64,000 nucleotides of DNA, from assembly GCA_947631455.1 (NCBI GenBank), contig CANRLH010000006.1, positions 1 to 64,000 of the forward strand. Reading direction: 5' to 3'. The position numbers were made by a program, and so were the translations under genes. Every line of letters starts with the position of its first letter. The first letter of the stretch is position 1. Origin of the DNA: an uncultured Clostridia bacterium (GTDB lineage: Bacteria > Bacillota > Clostridia > Oscillospirales > Ruminococcaceae). Shown here piece after piece: positions 24,607-34,284 of this stretch. The notes below the pieces were generated by a model. It saw only the letters and a program-made list of their open reading frames with translations, searched no databases and was not told the DNA's origin.

Positions 24607-27477
24607 ATGGCTGAGATAATCGCATCAACATATGAAATAATTGAAAAAATCGGTTCGGGTGGCGGCGGAAATGTGTTCTTGGCAAATCATTTGCGTCTTG
24701 GAAAAAAAGTTGTTTTAAAAGCTGACAAACGAAAAATAACCACCCGCCCTGATTTACTTCGCCGTGAGGTAGATATATTAAAGAATTTAAGCCATTCATA
24801 TATCCCTCAAGTCTATGATTTCTTTACCGATGGCGAAACGGTGTATACCGTTATGGATTATATAGAGGGAGAAAGCCTTGATAAACCATTAAAAAGAGGC
24901 GAACGATTTTCGCAGCCGCAGGTTATCCAGTGGGCGGTGCAACTCCTTGAAGCTCTTTGTTACTTGCATAGTCCGATACACGGCGATCCGCCAAAAGGTT
25001 TTGTCCATAGCGATATAAAACCCGCAAATCTTATGCGGACACCGCACAATAATATTAGTTTAATAGATTTCAACATAGCACTGGCTTTGGGCGAAGAAAA
25101 TGTCGTTGGATGCAGTGCGGGATATGCTTCTCCAGAGCATTACGGTTTGGATTTTTCAACTCGTAGTGGGACTGCCAGTGTTGACGATTCTACAGAAACA
25201 ATAGACGACAAGACGGCTACAGTTACATTATTAGAAGCGAATTCGAGTTCGATGAATACAGAATCAAAAAAACGTATTCGTCCTGATGTTCGATCCGATA
25301 TTTATAGTGTTGGGGCTACTTTGTATCATCTTTTAAGTGGAACACGACCCGCAAAGGATGCTACGGAGGTTATCCCCTTATCAAATAAAGAGTTCAGCCC
25401 GCAAATTGTAGATATAATCACAAAGGCAATGAACCCCAACCCTGATCTGCGTTTCCAAACCGCAGAGGAAATGTTAGTTTCATTTTTGCAACTGCGGAAA
25501 AATGATCCACGGGTAAAAAGGCTGAAGCGAAGTCGCATCATTGTAAGTAGCCTGATAGCTATCGTGTTTGTTTTTGGCATTTCAATGACATTCGTAGGGT
25601 TAAAGAGGATGCAATTAACTGAGAGCTGGCTAAAACTGGCAGAGTATTCTCAAAATGCTCTTTCCGAGGGTGACACAGCCAAAGCTATACGTTATGCACT
25701 GGAAGCCTTGCCACAAAGCAGTAATCTATTCGTTCCAAATCAAATCGCAGAGGCCCAGAAGGCACTTGCGGACGCATTGGGAGTTTACGACCTGTCGGAT
25801 GGATTCAAGACGCATGAAACCATCGAACTTCCATCTGCCCCTTTGTTTCTTTCTTTATCTCCTGATGGGAAAACCGCAGCCTGCATCTATTCGGGAGCGT
25901 TAGCGATTGTTGACACAGGCAGTTCAGATATTATTGCAACACTGAATACGGATAAATCGGCATTATCCGAAGTCGAATTTATAGACAATAATCTGATTGT
26001 TTATGCGGGAATTGATGGGATCTCTGCATACGATGTCACTACTTCATCTGAGATTTGGAACGGGAAACCAGCAACAGCAATTGCCGTATCAGGTGATAAA
26101 AAGACCGTTATTGGTGTTTATAAAGATGAGCAGTACGCAACATTGTATAATGCAGAAACCGGTAACGAAATTGCCACAGTAGATTTTCACGGAAGAAAAC
26201 AGCAAGTTACCGTTAATGATGTTTTCGCTAATCCAAACAACAATCTTCTTTCCCTTAATGAAGGCGGTACACTGCTTGGAGTTAGTTTTGAAGACGGTTC
26301 GTTGGAAATTCTGAACTTAAAGAATCCAGATAACGACATTGTTCTGTATGACAAGTCTTCCGGCTATAGCCATTTTGAGGGAGGCTTTTACAAACAATAT
26401 TTTGCTTATTCTGCATCAAACTCAAAGGAGTCAGTCTTTGCTGTTATTGATACAGAAAGTAAGTCGCAAACAGGAGGTTTTAATTCTGACAAGGCCTTTA
26501 GTGTCTATACAGATGAAAATGGCATTTGTGTTCAAACGGAAAATCTGTTGGTGAGAATTGATCCAGTTACCGGCGATCAAACTCCACTTATTAAAACAGC
26601 CGAAAATGTTCTGCGCTATGCGGTAAGCAACTCGCATACAATCGTAACGTATAAAGACGGATATATGTTTTTTGATGAAAGAGCTGTCCTGACATCGAAG
26701 CATAAGAATGATTACAGTAGTGATTTTGTACAAATTGCAGAAGGGATTGCGCTGATAGGAAGCATGGATTCTCCTGTCATACGAATTATGAAATATGAAA
26801 ACCATCCCGAAAGCGAAGTCTTTACCTACGATCCTTCTTATACACACGATGAGGCGAGAATCAGTGATGATGGAAAGACAATTATGCTGTTCTCTTATAA
26901 GCAGTTTCGTGTATATTCTGTTGACGGTGATTTACTTAAAGAGGTCAACATACCGGAACCGGAACAAATTTACGATCAACAATATGTCCGAGATGATACC
27001 GGATCCCGTCTCGAAGTGATTTATAACGATGGCAGGGTTATTATTTATAATGCAAGAGACGGAACTTTGATCGGAGAAGAAAAGCGGGATGCTCCTGATC
27101 CTTCGCTATACGAAGAATTCGTTACCGATAACTTAAGAATTGAGTCACCTTTACATGGGACACCAAAAGCCTATGATTTAAAAAGCGGCAAACTGGTTCG
27201 TGAATTATCGGAGGACGCATACCTGACATATGTAACGCAATCGGGCGAGTATATCATCACGCAGTTTGTTACTGGAGATGGCTATTGTTACGGATTGCTT
27301 CTAAATAGTCGCTGTGAAACAATAGCAACTCTGCCGTATTTGAGTGATGTAATAGGAGAAACACTGATATTCGATTACCCAACCGGAAATATGCGGCAAA
27401 CGCATATTTATAATACAAGAGAACTAATATCTATAGCTCAAAAATATACAGGAGGAATTCAAAATGAAAAGAATTAA
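24607..27477 (+). CDS. Membrane Ser/Thr kinase with extracellular repeat half
   Basis: A 956-residue transmembrane kinase. The N-terminal kinase domain has the loop IGSGGGGNVFLA (12-23), Lys in VVLKADKR near 38, catalytic Asp in VHSDIKPANLM near 136 and DFN in place of DFG near 154. After YASPEHYG it carries an insert of about 40 residues rich in Thr and Asp (DDSTETIDDKTATV), before RPDVRSDIYSVG. A membrane segment (about 311-332) leads to about 600 extracellular residues of repeated beta strands (LSLSPDGKTAA, ISDDGKTIMLF), which look like a WD40/PQQ-type propeller. It may sense the envelope or act at the place of EssB, a pseudokinase with similar topology. The last 14 bases overlap the next gene. 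Confidence 0.85.
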   Translation: MAEIIASTYEIIEKIGSGGGGNVFLANHLRLGKKVVLKADKRKITTRPDLLRREVDILKNLSHSYIPQVYDFFTDGETVYTVMDYIEGESLDKPLKRGERFSQPQVIQWAVQLLEALCYLHSPIHGDPPKGFVHSDIKPANLMRTPHNNISLIDFNIALALGEENVVGCSAGYASPEHYGLDFSTRSGTASVDDSTETIDDKTATVTLLEANSSSMNTESKKRIRPDVRSDIYSVGATLYHLLSGTRPAKDATEVIPLSNKEFSPQIVDIITKAMNPNPDLRFQTAEEMLVSFLQLRKNDPRVKRLKRSRIIVSSLIAIVFVFGISMTFVGLKRMQLTESWLKLAEYSQNALSEGDTAKAIRYALEALPQSSNLFVPNQIAEAQKALADALGVYDLSDGFKTHETIELPSAPLFLSLSPDGKTAACIYSGALAIVDTGSSDIIATLNTDKSALSEVEFIDNNLIVYAGIDGISAYDVTTSSEIWNGKPATAIAVSGDKKTVIGVYKDEQYATLYNAETGNEIATVDFHGRKQQVTVNDVFANPNNNLLSLNEGGTLLGVSFEDGSLEILNLKNPDNDIVLYDKSSGYSHFEGGFYKQYFAYSASNSKESVFAVIDTESKSQTGGFNSDKAFSVYTDENGICVQTENLLVRIDPVTGDQTPLIKTAENVLRYAVSNSHTIVTYKDGYMFFDERAVLTSKHKNDYSSDFVQIAEGIALIGSMDSPVIRIMKYENHPESEVFTYDPSYTHDEARISDDGKTIMLFSYKQFRVYSVDGDLLKEVNIPEPEQIYDQQYVRDDTGSRLEVIYNDGRVIIYNARDGTLIGEEKRDAPDPSLYEEFVTDNLRIESPLHGTPKAYDLKSGKLVRELSEDAYLTYVTQSGEYIITQFVTGDGYCYGLLLNSRCETIATLPYLSDVIGETLIFDYPTGNMRQTHIYNTRELISIAQKYTGGIQNEKN

Positions 27478-30400
27478 AAGAGCGCTGTCCCTTTTGTTGT
27501 CACTTATAATGTTAGGAACAGCAATCGCATCTACTGGCATGATTTCATATGCATCATCGAATATATCACCTATGTCATTGCTACCATTAGAAGAAAAGAC
27601 GGTCTACTTGATTTTAAACAATGAGTCTAACGAACAACTTAAAGAGATGACGATAAGTACGGTTCTCGGCAAATTGCAGGAATCAAATGGAAATTTGGTT
27701 TCTATTGATAAAAACGCTACCACCGTATGGCATTGCTATAAGGATTCTGAAAGTGGATTGGAGTCTTATGAAGCATACCTTATAGACGATAGTGATGGTA
27801 AGAAGATTGATCTATCACAGCCATTGGACGCAAATATGCAAACAATCGAACTAATTGTAGGTAGAGATGGTCAGCTTAATAATAAAAACATTAGATACAT
27901 TGTAAAAGTATATTACACAGGATATAACAACAATGTATCATACGAATTATATTCGCAATCAGTAGACGGATCTAAAAGGACAAAAATAGAGCCATTAAAG
28001 AAGACATATTCTAATGGATCGTATGATGAGATCGTTGATATTAATGGTAATCCAGTCCCAATGTATAACGCTGTTTACTCTGTACCAGAAGGACAAATTC
28101 TCAATCCCTATTTAGGTATCAGGTGTTCCATAGAAGAACGGCCTGATGTTAGTGTCGATTTTTACGAATTGACAGATAACCAGCTTACAAATCCGATAAC
28201 GGATCAGTTGTTAAACCAAGACATGACTAAACCTAATTCTGGATATAAGATGACAGGGACGGGAGCATCATTTATTTTAAAATTTAATATTGATGGCATA
28301 GATGCAGGCATACAGGTATTTACTTTTACGATAGCTGGGTCGTTCCCATATGTTTCTTCTGAATTGTTTGAAATATCTTCTGGTTCTAAAACAAGTGTAA
28401 CATATGCATCAACAGAAGATATTGATTTTGATGATGACATATATACTATTCAGCATGAATTGAAAAATGGGAAAAAAGATGCCGGAGAGTATTATTTAAA
28501 TTTTTATGCCAACAATGGAGAAAACGATATTTCCGACAAGGTTGTTAAAGCTGTAGTTGGACACTATAATTCTTTGTCCGAAGCCTCAAATGCTCCGGAC
28601 ATTAAGGCGGATCTTTTTTCAACAAGTACCGGGTACAAAGCTAATTATAGCGGAAATGGTGTAAACTTTACTTTGTTTTTTGAGGACGGTGTAATATACG
28701 ATAACATTCCTTATAAATTAACAGTTAAAGCGGTAGAATATGCTACCAATATGCGTGAATATACAGATAAACCTATTATCGGTGAAGCAGATCCTTGGTT
28801 TAGAGTTACAGGTGCAACAGATAATCAGGGCAAATCTTATGATACATATGTAATAGAAAATGGTAAGTCCATCAATATGGACACCTATTACGGCTATGGT
28901 TATCAGACGCTATTTATCAATGACGCCAACGCAGATTTAACTCAGCTAAAACCAAATTTCTGGTATGCTAACACAGATCGAGTATATGCTGTTTCAAAGG
29001 ATACCGGTGCGAAAGTTGAAGAAAATCATGTCAGAGATTTCAGCAATGAAAACCAGCAGTATACCGGCGTCATCATCGACAATGGCAAAGAAAATAATAG
29101 GAACTATTGGGTAACATTCAAAAAGCTGAACAACAACGGTCCAGAACTCTATGTATTTGGCCCGAATGAGCGGGAGGTAATTCTCGACGAATACTTTGAG
29201 TACAAACACGATGTTCTCATTGCTAATATTGGTAATGCACCGCTTGAAGGCTTAAGCGTTGAACTTAAAGATGCGGAAAATGTCAAACTTGATCCTTACT
29301 GGACTGTGGGTGGTACAAACAATGATACCCTTGCTCCCTTTACGGCCACTTTGTCCAACACAAAATACGGAGAGATAGCAAACATCGCAAAAGTTCGCTT
29401 GCTTCCGGATGGAGATGGAGAAGTTAAAGGCACCTTGATTATCAAGGCGAAAGGTCAAGAACCTGTCTTGATTGAGCTGAATGGTACTGCACAACAGCCC
29501 AAAATCGTCACTGAAACTCTAAGTGATGCCGTTAAATATGTTCCCTACTCTCATATTGTTGCGACCGATAATATTCATGATTGGAATGAGGTGACTTTTG
29601 AGCTGTATTCCGGTACGCTTCCGGATGGGGTTGAATTAAACACTCAAACCGGTGAAATTTATGGTACTCCACAAGAAGCAGGAGAATACCATTTCACCGT
29701 GGAGGCAAAGTACACTTATTTTGAACCGTCTTTTGTCGAACTAACTTTGAATGTAAAAGACAACACCAATGAAAATGTCTTCCAAGCATCCGATGAAGGC
29801 TATGCCATTCTTGATTCAATCGGTGAAGATGCAAATGGCGACCATAATTATGTGCTGAAAGAAACCGGCGATCAAGTATTCCGCTCCAACGGCGCTTTCG
29901 TAGACTTCGTTGATTTTTGGTTGAACGGTGAAAAGCTGGTTAAGGGTGTTGATTATGATGTTTCCGAGGGAAGCACAAGAATCACGGTCAGAAGTCAGAC
30001 TTTTGAAGACAAAGCCAACCAAGATGGTTCTAATACGATAGCTGCCGAGTTCCGTACTAATGGAGGTGATCCGGACGGCACCCATGAAGGTGAACTGAAA
30101 CGCACAGCGCAAAACTTCACGATGGATGTTAAAAAATCCGATCCGGCTGTTGATAATGTGATAGCCTTAATCAACGCAATCCCTGATACCGTTAGATTAA
30201 GTGATAAGGCTACAGTTGAAAAGGCAAGAGCTGCGTATAATGCCTTGACAGGTGCTCAAAAAAATCAAGTCACGAATTATGACAGGCTGATTGCAGCCGA
30301 AAAGGCCATAGCGACACTTGAGGAAAATGAACGCAGGGATAAGGCCGCTGCAAATGCTGTGATTGCAATGATTGATTCCTTGCCTTCTAATATCACATTA

Positions 30401-31675
30401 AATGATAGAACGGCAGTAAACAATGCAAGAAATGCCTATGAGAATCTGACAGCGCAACAAAAGGTCTATGTTACCAATTTGAACAAATTGGTAAACGCCG
30501 AAAATAGACTAAAAGAACTGGAAACAGAGGAAAAAGAAAAAGCACCTATCAACGAAGTCATATCTCTTATCAATGGGATACCTGACCCTGTGACATTGAA
30601 AGACAAAGGTGCTGTTGAGACTGCCAGAAAAGCCTATGATGCTCTAACAAATGCTCAAAAGCAAGGAGTGGTCAATTACAACAAATTGACTGATGCCGAA
30701 AGAACAATTGCTGCATTGGAGGCGCTTGAAAATGCCAATGCGAAAGATAAAGCGGCAGCAAAAGCGGTGGAAGACCTTATCAACAAGCTGCCAGATGCTC
30801 CCGTTCTCTCTGACAAAGCTGATGTCAATGCTGCCAGAAAAGCCTATGATGCTCTTACCAACACGCAAAAGAGTTTAGTAACAAATTATGCTGAATTGGA
30901 AAAAGCAGAAAACACGATTGCTGCTTTAGAGGCGTATGAAAAAGCGTCTGAAGCTGACAAAAAGGCTGCCGATAAAGTAATGAGCATGATAGATGGGTTG
31001 CCCGACAATTTAACCTTAACTGATAAAGAAAAGGTTGAGGCAGCAAGAAAAGCATATGATGCTCTCACTGAGGCACAAAAACAGATTGTCACAAACTATT
31101 CAGATTTGATCGAGGCCGAAGTAGCTATCGCAGAACTGGAGAATGAAGATTATCAAAGCAATCAATATGTTACTTTCATTGGCCGTATTGTTGATTCAAA
31201 CGGGAAGCCAATGGCAAATGTGGCAGTTGAACTTCATTCCAAAGTTCAAACTGCTCGAACTGACAGCAACGGATTCTTCAGATTCAATATGGTTGAAATG
31301 GGCAAACACTCTCTTATTGTGAAAGACGCAAATGGCAAAGTGATCGCCTCTAAAGACTTTAGTATTGTTGAAGGGACACCGTTATCTGTTACTGAGGACA
31401 TCATTACTGCCGAAAACCGTTCCACATTCACTGTAACTGTGGAAGCAAAAGGAAGCGACTTGACCTTTAAAGATTTGCAAGAAGGCGATCATACAGTTGC
31501 CGGTGGTGGTTTGCCCGATGAGCCTGGTATAAATATTAACGACTTACAGGGTTCTGTATCTTCACCTCAAACGGGTGACTCTACGAATCTTGCTCTGTGG
31601 TATGCGCTGTTGATACTATCCCTTTCAGGTTTGGTCGTAATGACTGTGCTTGGAAGAAGGAGAAGAAGTTATTGA
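27464..31675 (+). CDS. Large wall-anchored multi-domain surface protein
   Basis: A 1403-residue secreted protein. Residues 1-30 are a signal peptide. A long beta-rich region of unknown family follows (to about 675). Then come a putative Ig domain (TLPDGVELNTQTGEIYGTP, about 680-765), an X2-like module (about 770-890), five tandem helical repeats of 65-70 residues (895-1230), and a carboxypeptidase-regulatory-like beta module (GRIVDSNGKPMANVAVELHS). The end has a sorting signal: SPQTGDS near 1366, a membrane segment and RRRR. SPQTG departs from LPxTG. GGAGG precedes the start, within the kinase gene. It may replace the extracellular part of EsaA, or act as an adhesin. Confidence 0.82.
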   Translation: MKRIKRALSLLLSLIMLGTAIASTGMISYASSNISPMSLLPLEEKTVYLILNNESNEQLKEMTISTVLGKLQESNGNLVSIDKNATTVWHCYKDSESGLESYEAYLIDDSDGKKIDLSQPLDANMQTIELIVGRDGQLNNKNIRYIVKVYYTGYNNNVSYELYSQSVDGSKRTKIEPLKKTYSNGSYDEIVDINGNPVPMYNAVYSVPEGQILNPYLGIRCSIEERPDVSVDFYELTDNQLTNPITDQLLNQDMTKPNSGYKMTGTGASFILKFNIDGIDAGIQVFTFTIAGSFPYVSSELFEISSGSKTSVTYASTEDIDFDDDIYTIQHELKNGKKDAGEYYLNFYANNGENDISDKVVKAVVGHYNSLSEASNAPDIKADLFSTSTGYKANYSGNGVNFTLFFEDGVIYDNIPYKLTVKAVEYATNMREYTDKPIIGEADPWFRVTGATDNQGKSYDTYVIENGKSINMDTYYGYGYQTLFINDANADLTQLKPNFWYANTDRVYAVSKDTGAKVEENHVRDFSNENQQYTGVIIDNGKENNRNYWVTFKKLNNNGPELYVFGPNEREVILDEYFEYKHDVLIANIGNAPLEGLSVELKDAENVKLDPYWTVGGTNNDTLAPFTATLSNTKYGEIANIAKVRLLPDGDGEVKGTLIIKAKGQEPVLIELNGTAQQPKIVTETLSDAVKYVPYSHIVATDNIHDWNEVTFELYSGTLPDGVELNTQTGEIYGTPQEAGEYHFTVEAKYTYFEPSFVELTLNVKDNTNENVFQASDEGYAILDSIGEDANGDHNYVLKETGDQVFRSNGAFVDFVDFWLNGEKLVKGVDYDVSEGSTRITVRSQTFEDKANQDGSNTIAAEFRTNGGDPDGTHEGELKRTAQNFTMDVKKSDPAVDNVIALINAIPDTVRLSDKATVEKARAAYNALTGAQKNQVTNYDRLIAAEKAIATLEENERRDKAAANAVIAMIDSLPSNITLNDRTAVNNARNAYENLTAQQKVYVTNLNKLVNAENRLKELETEEKEKAPINEVISLINGIPDPVTLKDKGAVETARKAYDALTNAQKQGVVNYNKLTDAERTIAALEALENANAKDKAAAKAVEDLINKLPDAPVLSDKADVNAARKAYDALTNTQKSLVTNYAELEKAENTIAALEAYEKASEADKKAADKVMSMIDGLPDNLTLTDKEKVEAARKAYDALTEAQKQIVTNYSDLIEAEVAIAELENEDYQSNQYVTFIGRIVDSNGKPMANVAVELHSKVQTARTDSNGFFRFNMVEMGKHSLIVKDANGKVIASKDFSIVEGTPLSVTEDIITAENRSTFTVTVEAKGSDLTFKDLQEGDHTVAGGGLPDEPGININDLQGSVSSPQTGDSTNLALWYALLILSLSGLVVMTVLGRRRRSY

Positions 31676-31676
31676 C

Positions 31677-31880
31677 ATGATTCAAAATGATGCTTCTTGT
31701 GAATCGGCAGACTTCCAAACCCGATACAAAAAACAAGAGTGTTCTTCAGTCAAAAGATTCACGCAAAACATTAGAGAGCAGAGAATTCGTAGAAAGCAAC
31801 TTAGACAAATGAAACGCCTGGCCCAAAAATTCAAAATCATAGATGAAGTAATGATTGTCCATACAAACGAGTCAATCTAA
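31677..31880 (+). CDS. Small basic protein, unknown function
   Basis: A 67-residue protein with a strongly basic middle (QNIREQRIRRKQLRQMKRLA) and no membrane segment. It starts two bases after the stop of the surface-protein gene, with AGGAGAAGAAG as ribosome site. No family recognised. It closes the first half of the cargo locus, before two large hairpins. Confidence 0.5.
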   Translation: MIQNDASCESADFQTRYKKQECSSVKRFTQNIREQRIRRKQLRQMKRLAQKFKIIDEVMIVHTNESI

Positions 31881-31896
31881 AATAACAATTTCCGTG

Positions 31897-31996
31897 CTTC
31901 CCGTGCGGTTCACTAACCCGCACGGGAAGACGGGAAGGTTATTTATTAGAAGCTGGTATATGAAATAGGTACATAAATCAGCTTGTAGTAAATAAC
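31897..31996 (+). other. Two consecutive hairpins between the cargo halves
   Basis: First hairpin: perfect 12-base arms CTTCCCGTGCGG (31897-31908) and CCGCACGGGAAG (31918-31929), with no T-run. Second hairpin: 18-base arms at 31938-31955 (GTTATTTATTAGAAGCTG) and 31979-31996, matching at 16 of 18 positions. They lie just before the ribosome site of the second FHA gene, and probably reduce or process the transcript between the signalling half and the secretion half. Confidence 0.65.
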
Positions 31997-32024
31997 ATGA
32001 TCAGAACAATAGGAAGTGGAGCAT

Positions 32025-32939
32025 ATGAATCTACTTGAACGAAAAGATTTAATAACAGAAATGCCTTTGGGAAATAATTTAGCATATATTTTAAATGATA
32101 ACGCACTTTTTCTGACTACTGAATATAAAGTGATGCACAGTCAGAAAGACGATGCGCTCATTAAATGTATGAAAATGATTTTCAATGATAAGATTCAGTT
32201 GTTTTACCTTACAAAGCAGCTAAGGACATTATCATCGATGATGCCTGTTGCCGATGTAGATAGTATGCGATTGCTTATTAACAATCTTATTTTAGGAATT
32301 TTAAGTATTAAATCGAATGGGTTCTTAACCTGCGAAAATATAGACATCGAATTGGAACATATCTTTGTAGATCCGGCAACATACAAAGTATATTTAATCT
32401 ACTTGCCAATAAACAAAAGATGGTTTGATAACTATTCTTTTTTTGAAAATGAATTACGTAGTACCTTGATAAAAGCAATTTCAAATCTCCCCTCTATTGT
32501 GGATATGCCGCAAATGAAACAGTTAAAATTAGACTTAGAGGATGGAAGACTTACATTGGAAGATGTGCATTCTCGCATGAGGATTGGAGAAGATAATCCT
32601 TCATACTTAAAAGAACAATGTTCTTCCTCATCTAATTCTGTTTTACACATAGTAGCAATCAATGCGATAGAACAGTTAGATCTTGTAGTCGAAAAAGATG
32701 AGTATGTTATCGGGAAGAATGCTACTATTGCGGACGGAGTTGTTTCGTTTAATAAAGCCATCAGCCGACAGCATTGCATGATCAGGCAAAACAACGGGCA
32801 GTTCACAATATCTGATTTGGGGAGCGCAAACGGAACATTTGTTAATGGACAAAGGATAGCGCCAAATCAACAGCAACCTATTCAAAATGGCGACATTGTG
32901 CGACTGGCAAATAGTGACTTTAAGATTGAGATTCGATAA
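32025..32939 (+). CDS. FHA-domain protein 2 of the T7SS-like locus
   Basis: A 304-residue cytoplasmic protein built like the one at 22479-23588: a DUF6382-like N-terminal domain (about 1-180, with VYLIYLPINKRW) and a C-terminal FHA domain (about 222-304) with YVIGKNATIADGVV, ISRQHCMI and GSANGTFVNGQR. It lacks the Thr-rich linker of its paralogue. AGGAAGTGGAG is the ribosome site for the ATG at 32025. It starts the secretion half of the locus and may couple kinase signalling to EssC, whose own N-terminus is FHA-like. Confidence 0.8.
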   Translation: MNLLERKDLITEMPLGNNLAYILNDNALFLTTEYKVMHSQKDDALIKCMKMIFNDKIQLFYLTKQLRTLSSMMPVADVDSMRLLINNLILGILSIKSNGFLTCENIDIELEHIFVDPATYKVYLIYLPINKRWFDNYSFFENELRSTLIKAISNLPSIVDMPQMKQLKLDLEDGRLTLEDVHSRMRIGEDNPSYLKEQCSSSSNSVLHIVAINAIEQLDLVVEKDEYVIGKNATIADGVVSFNKAISRQHCMIRQNNGQFTISDLGSANGTFVNGQRIAPNQQQPIQNGDIVRLANSDFKIEIR

Positions 32940-32952
32940 GGAGGGATGATGT

Positions 32953-34008
32953 ATGGCAAAACCACGAGTTATGATTGTTGATACAGATTTGAATTACATT
33001 ATCCCTCTACAATTGAAATTTGTTGAGGAATATTTTGAAAGCGTTGACTTAGAGATAATAACCGATGTCAATGTGTTTCAACAGAAGTTTTCAACACCCC
33101 AAAGAGCAAATGTTCTTGTTATAGCTGATAGTTTATACGATTCTTCACTGCAACGGCATAATATAACGAGCGTCTTTCTCATGACCGAACAAGAAGATAA
33201 TGAGCAGCCGGATAGCCTGAATGTGACCAGAATCTATAAGTACACAAATATTAAATCAATATTTTCTCAAATTACAAGAAGTAATCTTGGAAGCACAGAA
33301 CCCTCTATGCACAAAGATTCCTCACAGCTTATTATGGTAACATCGGCTTGTGGTGGTGTCGGAAAAACAACAATAGCTCTTTCACTATGCCAATGCTTGG
33401 CTACGATTGGAAAGAAAGTGCTTTATATCAATGCGGATTATTTGCAGTCATTTCAATATAGACTAGCAAATAAATCTCCAATTTGCGATTCAAATGTCTA
33501 TGCTCAGCTTGCGGAATTTAATGATAGCACATATGGCAATATTCGTTCGGTAATACGCAAGGAAGAATATTATTATGTGCCGCCATTTAAAACAACAATT
33601 ATGTCAGTAGGATTAGAATATTCGGTATATGGGAAATTGGCTATGGCTGCAAAGAATTCAAACGAATATGATTATGTAGTAGTTGATGCTATCCATTCAT
33701 TTGATGAAGAAAACGCCAAGCTAATGAAAATGTCCGATAAGGTGATTATCATTACACTACAAAGCGAACAGGAAGCATTTGCAACAGGACTTTTTGTTTC
33801 CAATATCAACGGTGTTTCTACTGAGAAATATATAATTCTATGTAATGATTTTGAGCAAGCAAAAGATAATGCTCTACTTTCATCAGAATTCACATCAAAA
33901 TTTGGAGTCAATGAGTATATTGAGCATATTACGAACTGCGAACGGATGACGATTGGTGAAATTGCAAAGTGCGGCGGCATTAAAAAGGTTGCATTTTTAA
34001 TCATGTGA
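32953..34008 (+). CDS. MinD/CpaE-like ATPase
   Basis: A 351-residue protein. Residues 1-115 resemble a response-regulator-like fold that opens PRVMIVDTDLNYIIPL, as in CpaE. The ATPase domain has a MinD/ParA-type P-loop, TSACGGVGKTTIALSL, near 130-145, and Asp in YDYVVVDAIHSF near 245. Such ATPases place or order membrane complexes (for example CpaE in pilus assembly, and MinD-like partners in some T7SS). It lies between FHA protein 2 and EsaB/YukD. Confidence 0.78.
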   Translation: MAKPRVMIVDTDLNYIIPLQLKFVEEYFESVDLEIITDVNVFQQKFSTPQRANVLVIADSLYDSSLQRHNITSVFLMTEQEDNEQPDSLNVTRIYKYTNIKSIFSQITRSNLGSTEPSMHKDSSQLIMVTSACGGVGKTTIALSLCQCLATIGKKVLYINADYLQSFQYRLANKSPICDSNVYAQLAEFNDSTYGNIRSVIRKEEYYYVPPFKTTIMSVGLEYSVYGKLAMAAKNSNEYDYVVVDAIHSFDEENAKLMKMSDKVIIITLQSEQEAFATGLFVSNINGVSTEKYIILCNDFEQAKDNALLSSEFTSKFGVNEYIEHITNCERMTIGEIAKCGGIKKVAFLIM

Positions 34009-34019
34009 GGGATTAGGAT

Positions 34020-34274
34020 ATGGCAAAGGAATCTGCAATTATTATTTTTAAAGATAAACATCAAGATATTGAAGTCGATGTTGAAACGCCTTTGGATATT
34101 ACTGCAAATGAATTTGTGATTGGAATCAATGCTGCTTATGGTTTGGGAATTGACATTACAGATATTAAACAATGCTACTTGAAAGCGGAAAACCCGATCG
34201 CTTTATTGAAAGGGAATCGAAAGCTATCCGATTTCGGCGTCCGTAACGGTACAATTGTGTATTATACAGAATAG
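34020..34274 (+). CDS. esaB: EsaB/YukD-type ubiquitin-like T7SS protein
   Basis: An 84-residue protein with a ubiquitin-like pattern: ESAIIIFKDKHQDIEVDVETP, a helix, then LLKGNRKLSDFGVRNGTIVYY. EsaB/YukD is a small cytoplasmic part of T7SSb that contacts the EssC machine. It starts 11 bases after the ATPase gene and directly precedes essC, the same order as in Bacillus and Staphylococcus loci. Confidence 0.8.
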   Translation: MAKESAIIIFKDKHQDIEVDVETPLDITANEFVIGINAAYGLGIDITDIKQCYLKAENPIALLKGNRKLSDFGVRNGTIVYYTE

Positions 34275-34284
34275 AGGAATACAT

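Noticed and set aside
30148-31150. Possible CRISPR-like or VNTR array
   Set aside because: The periodicity of about 200 bases comes from protein repeats in an open frame; DNA copies are diverged and there are no spacers of uniform size. No CRISPR array is seen anywhere in the window.
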